Part shown: in pieces, positions 58,198-64,000 of the stretch
Layout of the letters: each line of letters begins with the position of its first letter
How positions within the stretch are numbered: the first letter of the stretch is position 1
NCBI RefSeq assembly: GCF_927798115.1
Contig: NZ_CAKMMG010000006.1
Span: forward strand, 186,001 to 250,000
DNA from: Paenibacillus auburnensis
GTDB lineage: Bacteria > Bacillota > Bacilli > Paenibacillales > Paenibacillaceae
DNA: 64,000 bases
Direction: 5' to 3'
Notes under the pieces: model-generated
The model's input: only the letters and a program-made list of their open reading frames with translations
What the model was told of the DNA's origin: nothing
Database searches by the model: none
Made by a program: the position numbers and the translations under genes

Positions 58198-59460
58198 CTA
58201 CAAATGTCCGGCAGCATGCTTGCCTGCAGTATAGCCTGTGGAGAAGGCGGCGGTAATGTTGTAGCCGCCGGTGTATCCGTGAATATCCAGTACTTCCCCG
58301 CAGAAGTAGAGGCCTTGGGTGAGTTTCGATTCCATGGTTTTTGGATCGATTTCTTTCAGGTTGACGCCTCCGCCAGTTACAAAGGCCTCGGCCAGAGAAC
58401 GGGTACCGTGTGCAATAACAGGCATCCGCTTCAGCAGGGCTGCTAGAGACTGCAGTCCGCTTTTGGGCAGATGATGGCCGGTAAGATCCCCGTCCAGCCC
58501 GGCTTTGGACAGCAGAAGCGGTATCAGGCGCTCGGGAAGCAGCCCCTTCAGTGAGTTGCGGATCGCTTTTTTAGGCTCAAGCTCGAGTTTGTGCAGCAGT
58601 TGTGACTCTACTTCCTGCGGCTGGTGGTCGGGAAACAGGTCAATGGACAACTCCACGGCATCGGTTCCCGTTTTACGCTGGACCTGGCGCAGAAACTGGC
58701 TGCAGCGCAGGGCAATCGGACCGGACAGCCCGAAGTGGGTAAAGATCATATCTCCGCGGTGGGAGATGAGCTTTTTGCCTTTGGGATTCCAGACGGAAAG
58801 TGTCACATCGCGCAGGGATAGCCCCTGCAGATCCCCAGACTTGATCCACTCCTCGCGTGACACGATGGGTACTTCTGTCGGGAAAAGCTCCGTAATCGTG
58901 TGTCCCGCTGCCTCAGCCCACGGATAGCCGTCTCCAGTGGAGCCCGTCTGTGGTACAGATTTACCGCCGGTGGCAATAATCACGGCCGCAGCGCCGAAGG
59001 CTTGTCCTGATTCCAGCCGTACCCCCTGCACGGCACCTTCCGTATAGAGCACTTCCCGCACCGGACTGTTGGTCATTATCTGTACGCCGAGACTCCGGAC
59101 CTTGCCAATGAGTGCAGAGACGACGCTTGAGGCTTTATCGGATACAGGGAACATCCGTCCGTTGTCTTCCTCCTTAAGGGCAATCCCCAGGTTCTCAAAA
59201 AACTCGATAATATCACGGTTATTAAAATGATCGAATGCGCTGTACAAAAACCGGCCGTTGCCGGGAATATGGGCGATCAGCTCTGCGGTTTCCTTAACGT
59301 TGGTGACGTTGCAGCGCCCGCCGCCCGAGATTCCCAGCTTCCGGCCCAGCTTGCCCCCTTTATCAATCAGCAGCACGGAGGCGCCGTGCTCTGCTGCGGC
59401 TACGCTGGCCATCAGCCCGGAGGGGCCGCCTCCAATGACGATTACATCATAGTTGCTCAT
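58198..59460 (-). CDS. NAD(P)/FAD-dependent oxidoreductase, HI0933/BaiN family
   Basis: This 420-residue flavoprotein has the FAD motif VIVIGGGPSGLMASVAAAEH at the start, LGISGGGRCNVTN and the C-terminal LYFCGEVLDIHGYTGGYNIT, all typical of HI0933-like proteins (YhiN, YtfP, BaiN). The physiological substrate is unknown in most bacteria. The ATG at 59460 follows AAGGAGAAGATTC. It is convergent with ecsB. Confidence 0.9.
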   Translation of the reverse strand: MSNYDVIVIGGGPSGLMASVAAAEHGASVLLIDKGGKLGRKLGISGGGRCNVTNVKETAELIAHIPGNGRFLYSAFDHFNNRDIIEFFENLGIALKEEDNGRMFPVSDKASSVVSALIGKVRSLGVQIMTNSPVREVLYTEGAVQGVRLESGQAFGAAAVIIATGGKSVPQTGSTGDGYPWAEAAGHTITELFPTEVPIVSREEWIKSGDLQGLSLRDVTLSVWNPKGKKLISHRGDMIFTHFGLSGPIALRCSQFLRQVQRKTGTDAVELSIDLFPDHQPQEVESQLLHKLELEPKKAIRNSLKGLLPERLIPLLLSKAGLDGDLTGHHLPKSGLQSLAALLKRMPVIAHGTRSLAEAFVTGGGVNLKEIDPKTMESKLTQGLYFCGEVLDIHGYTGGYNITAAFSTGYTAGKHAAGHL

Positions 59461-59670
59461 GAATCTTCTCCTTTATATGCTTGAGGTTGTGCGGACTTCT
59501 ATCTCTGCTAACGGAATCATACCACCTACGGCAGGGCGTATCCAGAGCAGCTGCCCCGTCTTGCAGTTATCGTTGTCAGAAATGTCTGGCTGTGTTTTAA
59601 TCTTAAAGGAAAGGAAAAATGTCACACTCTGGGAGGGATTGCAATTATTAATGCGGTAAAGGATATCTTA

Positions 59671-61341
59671 TTGCAAATATCGGCAGCCTGCTCCTTTTTA
59701 TTTCTGTTTCAATGGTGGATGGATAAAGGCCTGACGGCCCGCAGAAACCGGCGTTTTCCCGATGATCAGGCATTTTTGATTATTGGCTGTGCATTTAGTA
59801 TTACCTTCAGTACAATCCTCTCAACGACATTAGTCGGGGAAGTTTATTTGAATTTGGCGATCTTACCGGCATACATAGGTATTCTATATGGCAACAGCCG
59901 TTCCGGATTATGCTTGGCCGGATATTTTTTGCTGAGCACGGCTTTGTTCTCGGAGCCATCCGGACTCAGCTATATGGTCATTGATACAGGCATCCTGATG
60001 TATCCGCTGCTTTTCGGCTTAGCGCGCCTCTTTAAAGAAGTTAAGCTTATGGAGAAAATAATTATACTATGGGTCGTGTTGTTCCCTAGTATGCTATTCA
60101 TAGTCCTGGTTCCCAAAATGAAGGGGGTTCGTGCATTTGAGACCTATTCACCCGAATCCATTCTGGTTACGCTTTATCTGTTCACTACGCTTTTGATCGG
60201 CGGTCTTTTGGTTTACTTTATCGAAACCGCTTGGGATAAGGTTCAGATTAAGGAAAAGATGAAAGGGATCTCTGAGAGATTCATGTGGGAATCGAAGAAG
60301 CTGGAGCAGGTTACTGATATCGTACAGCTGAATATAATGTCAATGAACGAACGTGGATATATAACAGAGCTTAATGAATTCATGCTGAAGCTGGTCCGAC
60401 GGCATTATCCCCATTTCACCAGAGAGATGATTCTTTCCCGGCCGGCTTCGGTGTTGTTCGGGGACAGCGTGGACAAGCAGACCTATGGCCAGCTTCAGGA
60501 AATCTTCTACAACAAACAGCGCTCCAATGCCAAAATAAAGTGCGGCAGCTATACTTATCAAATCTATATCGCCCCGCTCCAGCAAGGTGCAGAACCTCCG
60601 GACGGAGTAGTAATGATTGTTCAGGACGTGACGGAGGAAGAGAATATCCGCACCGAGCTGGGCCATGTGGAGCGTCTGACTCTGGTAGGGCAGATGGCGG
60701 CCGGTATCACTCATGAGATCCGCAATCCCATGGCGGTGGTGTGCGGGTTCTTACAGCTCATGAGAGAGAAAAGCCCCGGGGAGCTTGATTCCTATTATCA
60801 GATCGTAATGGATGAACTGGACCGGGCCAACGGAATTATTAATGATTTTCTGTCACTGGCTCAAAGCCGGATCTCGGATAAAGAAGAGGTGCAGCTTCAT
60901 CTTATAATAGAAGAACTTGGTCCTCTCATCTGGGCGGACGCCAATCTGCGCGGCCAGAGTGTTGAGCTTAGCTTAAATCCTTCGCTGCCGCTGCTTAAGC
61001 TGAATGTCAGGGAAATCAAGCAGCTGATCCTTAATCTGGCCCGCAACGGAATGGAAGCGATGGAGGCCAAGGGAGTACTCACATTGGAGACACGAATGAA
61101 TGGCAATAAGGTTGAATTGATGATTAAGGATACAGGAAGCGGTATTCCGCAAGATAAACTCGGAAATTTATTTGCCCCTTTTTTTACAACTAAAAGTCAT
61201 GGTACAGGCCTTGGCCTGCCTCTCTGCTTAAGTATTGCCGAGCGCCATAACGGCACAATCAAGGTAGATTCGGTGTCTGGCAGAGGTACTGTTTTTACAG
61301 TTGCTTTTCCTTTTGAAGCGGAAGAGAACCGGGCGGGATAG
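59671..61341 (+). CDS. orphan sensor histidine kinase, KinB-like
   Basis: The 556-residue kinase has a six-helix N-terminal sensor region of the 5TMR-LYT type (through about residue 195), a short PAS-like segment (IVQLNIMSMNERGYITELNE; VMIVQDVTEEENIR), and the phosphoacceptor GQMAAGITHEIRNPMAVVCG. The ATP domain has NLARNGMEAME and KSHGTGLGLPLCLSI. No regulator gene is adjacent, as expected for sporulation kinases feeding a phosphorelay. The start is uncertain: TTG 59671 has AAAGGA, but in-frame codons further up (ATT 59647 after GGGAGGG) give a better family N terminus. Confidence 0.88.
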   Translation: MQISAACSFLFLFQWWMDKGLTARRNRRFPDDQAFLIIGCAFSITFSTILSTTLVGEVYLNLAILPAYIGILYGNSRSGLCLAGYFLLSTALFSEPSGLSYMVIDTGILMYPLLFGLARLFKEVKLMEKIIILWVVLFPSMLFIVLVPKMKGVRAFETYSPESILVTLYLFTTLLIGGLLVYFIETAWDKVQIKEKMKGISERFMWESKKLEQVTDIVQLNIMSMNERGYITELNEFMLKLVRRHYPHFTREMILSRPASVLFGDSVDKQTYGQLQEIFYNKQRSNAKIKCGSYTYQIYIAPLQQGAEPPDGVVMIVQDVTEEENIRTELGHVERLTLVGQMAAGITHEIRNPMAVVCGFLQLMREKSPGELDSYYQIVMDELDRANGIINDFLSLAQSRISDKEEVQLHLIIEELGPLIWADANLRGQSVELSLNPSLPLLKLNVREIKQLILNLARNGMEAMEAKGVLTLETRMNGNKVELMIKDTGSGIPQDKLGNLFAPFFTTKSHGTGLGLPLCLSIAERHNGTIKVDSVSGRGTVFTVAFPFEAEENRAG

Positions 61342-61365
61342 TGACGCGGAATTAGCCGCCATTCC

Positions 61366-61393
61366 TTGCTTTCACAGGGTATGTATGTATAAT
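61366..61393 (+). promoter_or_regulatory. promoter of the bacilliredoxin gene
   Basis: TTGCTT (61366-61371), a 16-bp spacer and TATAAT (61388-61393) lie 70 bp before the start codon. Confidence 0.5.
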
Positions 61394-61462
61394 AAAGTTA
61401 GTAAGTGCTGCGGTAATGCAGCCTGAACAAACACTTTATAAGGCAAAGGAGAGTGCAGAAGA

Positions 61463-61897
61463 ATGTCCATGTCATTTAATCAATATATGCGGGATTCGAT
61501 TCAGCCTATGCGTGACGACCTGACTAGTATCGGGTTTCAGGAGTTGTTAACTCCAGAAGAGGTGGAAGCCACTCTTCCAACCGCAAAGGGAACGTCGCTT
61601 GTTGTTATCAATTCTGTCTGTGGCTGTGCAGCCGGCCAGTGCCGTCCCGGTGTAGCCCAAGCTTTGCAGAATGAAATTTTGCCGGATCACCTGTTCACAG
61701 TGTTCGCGGGCCAGGAGAAGGAAGCCACGGCCAAAGCACGTGAATACTTCGCTCCATATCCGCCTTCTTCGCCTTCCATCGCTTTGATGAAGGACGGGGA
61801 GCTCGTTCATTTTATTGAGCGTCATGGGGTCGAAGACCGCTCGGCTGCTGAAATCGCTGCTGAATTGAAAGAAGTGTTTAATCGTCTGTGCCAGTAA
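61463..61897 (+). CDS. brxA: BrxA/BrxB family bacilliredoxin (YphP-like)
   Basis: The 144-residue protein has the CGC active site in VVINSVCGCAAGQCRPGVA, plus FAGQEKEATAKAREYF and PPSSPSIALMKDGELVHFIE. Bacilliredoxins remove bacillithiol from proteins. The N terminus (MSMSFNQYMRDSIQPMRDDL) is closer to YphP (BrxA) than to YqiW. A third nearby cysteine (GQC) is present. AAAGGAG lies upstream of the ATG at 61463. Confidence 0.9.
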   Translation: MSMSFNQYMRDSIQPMRDDLTSIGFQELLTPEEVEATLPTAKGTSLVVINSVCGCAAGQCRPGVAQALQNEILPDHLFTVFAGQEKEATAKAREYFAPYPPSSPSIALMKDGELVHFIERHGVEDRSAAEIAAELKEVFNRLCQ

Positions 61898-61918
61898 ATA
61901 ATCAGTAAGTTTACGTGA

Positions 61919-61960
61919 TCTCGCGGCGGCCGGCAGTCCGGCTGCAGGCGGGATTTTTTT
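61919..61960 (+). terminator. rho-independent terminator
   Basis: TCTCGC pairs with GCGGGA and GCGGCCGG with CCGGCTGC (one wobble) over a CAGT loop, followed by T7. Confidence 0.85.
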
Positions 61961-62095
61961 CGACATAGAAGAATTTATATGTTTTACGCTATAAATACTC
62001 CTTCTATTTTTCGCAGAAACGATTACCGTCCCTGAGAGGACGGCGAAGCCGTTTCTTCTTAACATAGAAGCAAAAACCAGAAACGGGGGATGGTT

Positions 62096-62905
62096 GTGAG
62101 TTTGCAAGAAGAGATTATTGCTGCCTTGGGCGTAAAGCCGGCTATTAATATAGAAGCAGAGGTTGAGCGGCGGGTAGACTTCCTGAAAGCCTATGTACGG
62201 CAGGCTGGTGCAAAAGGGCTGCTGATTGCAATCAGCGGCGGTGTAGACAGTGCGGTGGCTGCAGGACTGTGCAAACGGGCAACGGACGAGCTGACCGCCG
62301 AGGAAGGCAAAGAATATATTACACTCGGTGTTTTCCAGCCTTACGGGGAACAGGAGGATATTGAGCACAGCTATGCGGTGGCTGAAGCGTTTGGGCTGAC
62401 CCACAAGGTAGAGACCAATATTGAGGAAGCCGTTAATGAGATCGCGCTTGAAGTAGAGCATAGCCTGAAGGCGCTGGGACAGCACCGCCATATTACGCAT
62501 CAGGGCAAGGGCAATGTGAAGGCTAGAACACGGATGGTGATGCAGTATGCGCTCGCCTTTGAGAATAATCTGCTGGTGGTAGGAACCGATCATGCTTCTG
62601 AAGCCATTACCGGATTCTATACAAAGTGGGGCGACGGTGCCGTTGATATTACTCCGCTGAGTTCGCTTAATAAGCGGCAGGTACGTCAGCTTGCTGCCTA
62701 TCTGGGTGTGCCGGAAGAGATCGTGACCAAGGCGCCGACAGCGGGGCTTTGGCCGGGTCAGACGGATGAGACGGAGCTGGGTATCACCTATGATGAGAAC
62801 AGCGACTATCTGGAAGGCAAGCAGATCAGCCCGGAGGCTGCAGAAAAGCTGGAGAACTATTACCGGAGAAGCGCGCATAAGCGAAATGTCATCCCGGGTA
62901 TTTAG
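62096..62905 (+). CDS. nadE: ammonia-dependent NAD+ synthetase
   Basis: This enzyme makes NAD+ from deamido-NAD+, ATP and ammonia. The 269-residue protein has the PP-loop LIAISGGVDSAVAAGLC, ARTRMVMQYALAFENNLLVV, GTDHASEAITGFYTKWGDGA and the C-terminal RRSAHKRNVIP. There is no glutaminase domain, so it uses ammonia. The GTG at 62096 gives the usual MSLQEEII N terminus and good spacing to GGGGGA; an ATG at 62090 is also in frame. Confidence 0.95.
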   Translation: MSLQEEIIAALGVKPAINIEAEVERRVDFLKAYVRQAGAKGLLIAISGGVDSAVAAGLCKRATDELTAEEGKEYITLGVFQPYGEQEDIEHSYAVAEAFGLTHKVETNIEEAVNEIALEVEHSLKALGQHRHITHQGKGNVKARTRMVMQYALAFENNLLVVGTDHASEAITGFYTKWGDGAVDITPLSSLNKRQVRQLAAYLGVPEEIVTKAPTAGLWPGQTDETELGITYDENSDYLEGKQISPEAAEKLENYYRRSAHKRNVIPGI

Positions 62906-62952
62906 CCAATGATAAAGAAGATATAGTGAGAAAGAACACTTTTGTTAGTCGC

Positions 62953-62996
62953 AAAAACCGCCGAAGTGCGCAACAGCTCACTTTACGGCGGTTTTG
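62953..62996. terminator. bidirectional terminator after nadE
   Basis: AAAACCGCCG pairs with CGGCGGTTTT, with inner AAGTG/CACTT. It lies between convergent nadE and the hydrolase gene. Confidence 0.88.
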
Positions 62997-63022
62997 TTTG
63001 GTTGGCGGCTTCTGAGAGCGGG

Positions 63023-63856
63023 TTATAAAGTGCTGTTCCGGGATGCCAGCGTATGTTGGATAAAAGCCTCCGAAGCAGCAATGGCCTGCTCCAGCTGCGG
63101 AGTTGGTCCGTTAAACGGGTGGACCGTGCAAAAGGTATGATTGCCTCCGGTGATTTGCACCCACTCGATATCTGGGCGGAGCTTAATTAACTGCTCTGAT
63201 CCCTGCCGCAGCCGCTCGCCGTCTTCAGTCCCCTGGATAAGGACGGCCGGAAAGCTGGCTGACTTCATCCGCTCTAGGATATCGTAGCGGTCGGCCTGGC
63301 GCTCCAGATCTTCTATGAGTACAGCATCAAGCGGCATCTGCTGCCCTGTGCGGCCGTTCAGCACATGACTCCGGCCCAGCGTTTTCATTTCGTATTTTTG
63401 TTCATCTGTGAACAAATCAAGGTTCGTGAGTCCGTTCCAGGAGATCACTCCGGCAATCTCATCCGGATGGTCCAGTGCGTACAGCAGACTGTCGCCGCCG
63501 CCGCGGCTGTGTCCCAGCAGGAACAGAGGCAGAGCACCGAATTTATGATGCTGGCTCAGATATGAGAGGAGAATTTCCATATCTTTAATTTCACGGCTAT
63601 AAGTATTGCGGGCGAATTTCTCGAGCTCGGTGAAATTCTGCAGATCCCCGCCGATTCCGGCATGGGAGAAATTAAAGGAGATTACTTCATGCTCCTTGCT
63701 GAGCGAAGCTGCAACGTAGGGAAACATTCCCCAATCCTTGAACCCCTTGTAGCCGTGTGCGATGATAATCAGGCTTCGGGCCTTATTCTGGGCAGGGAAA
63801 TGCGAGCAGCGCAAAACAGCATCTTCTCCGGCGGGCAATTCGAAATTGCGGTTCAT
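63023..63856 (-). CDS. alpha/beta hydrolase (serine aminopeptidase/esterase-like)
   Basis: This 277-residue hydrolase has the oxyanion segment IIIAHGYKGFKDWGMFPYVA, the nucleophile elbow LLGHSRGGGDSLLYAL, an acidic residue in LIQGTEDGERL and the catalytic histidine in ITGGNHTFCTVHPF. There is no signal peptide. It belongs to the Hydrolase_4-like esterases; substrate is unknown. AGAGGGGGTTCGCCCG precedes the ATG at 63856. The last 144 bp of the window, upstream of this gene, contain no feature that I can support. Confidence 0.85.
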   Translation of the reverse strand: MNRNFELPAGEDAVLRCSHFPAQNKARSLIIIAHGYKGFKDWGMFPYVAASLSKEHEVISFNFSHAGIGGDLQNFTELEKFARNTYSREIKDMEILLSYLSQHHKFGALPLFLLGHSRGGGDSLLYALDHPDEIAGVISWNGLTNLDLFTDEQKYEMKTLGRSHVLNGRTGQQMPLDAVLIEDLERQADRYDILERMKSASFPAVLIQGTEDGERLRQGSEQLIKLRPDIEWVQITGGNHTFCTVHPFNGPTPQLEQAIAASEAFIQHTLASRNSTL

Positions 63857-64000
63857 CGGGCGAACCCCCTCTTTTCTATCGAATTAAGATTCCTCGGTGA
63901 AGGTCATGATGCGGGGAAGAAGCCAGGCCGATAGACTTTGGCGGCTTTTTCTTTTAAGATAGCAGAAAGAATCTCAGACTATAATCTATTCTATATACCA

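Noticed and set aside
61547..62878. 443-codon frame antisense to brxA and nadE
   Set aside because: It spans two real genes and their terminator, with no start signal or domain.
1..64000. Insertion sequences, prophage, tRNA or rRNA genes
   Set aside because: No transposase, integrase, phage structural gene, tRNA cloverleaf with CCA or rRNA sequence was recognised on either strand by eye.

Overview
The window looks like a chromosomal segment of a Paenibacillus-type, endospore-forming, aerobic member of the Bacillales. The reasons are moderate G+C, strong AGGAGG ribosome-binding sites with frequent GTG and TTG starts, a GerA-type germinant receptor operon, bacilliredoxins (bacillithiol chemistry), a caa3-type ctaCDEF cluster, LipL, EcsAB and a KinB-like sporulation kinase. 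This is inference from gene content; no rRNA or tRNA gene was seen. I see no prophage, insertion sequence, CRISPR array or plasmid function.

Layout. 0-3.6 kb: lipid kinase, DUF4870 membrane protein, serine hydrolase, small conserved protein. 3.9-9.7 kb: caa3 oxidase ctaCDEF plus assembly factors ctaG and ctaM, behind a strong promoter with tandem ResD-like boxes. 9.8-10.27 kb: a nine-unit, exactly 51-bp periodic palindromic array. 10.4-16.3 kb: MBL-fold hydrolase, then a GntR/YtrA-type ABC operon and two small paralogous membrane proteins. 16.3-18.2 kb: two divergent c-di-AMP (ydaO/yuaA) riboswitches, each with promoter, aptamer, terminator and one small gene (an ECF-sigma-like protein and an RCK_N/Rossmann-like protein). 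18.3-25 kb: redox genes (VOC protein, glutaredoxin, BrxC, MerR-thioredoxin), CHAD protein, LipL, nitrilase-family amidase and a MarR-nitroreductase-quinol monooxygenase unit. 25.2-32.9 kb: chemoreceptor, MtnE-type aminotransferase, ArsR-SulP pair, DUF1361, alkyltransferase-like protein, DUF2569. 33-37.1 kb: germinant receptor operon in the order A-C-D-B. 37.2-39.6 kb: small enzymes. 39.9-46.6 kb: a GT39/GT2 pair and, on the other strand, an FAD protein and an OmpR-type two-component system. 47.1-51.9 kb: glgC-glgD-glgP. 52-58 kb: fRMsr, GNAT, MarR, MFS, EcsAB. 58-64 kb: BaiN/HI0933-family flavoprotein, KinB-like kinase, BrxA, NadE, alpha/beta hydrolase.

The most unusual content is between genes. 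Three loci (about 8.1, 9.8-10.27 and 43.1-43.3 kb) carry what appears to be one family of short palindromes spaced 51 bp, or 62 bp (51 plus one helical turn). Two other loci (1.74-1.85 and 28.74-28.86 kb) carry a roughly 120-bp hairpin element whose outer, inner and apical helices differ in sequence but each stay self-complementary. A 65-bp tandem repeat lies in the leader of the FAD protein. The paired c-di-AMP riboswitches, driven by near-identical promoters and controlling two small uncharacterised proteins, are the best candidate for an undescribed regulatory system. All repeat and motif statements come from reading the sequence by eye; no database or folding program was run.
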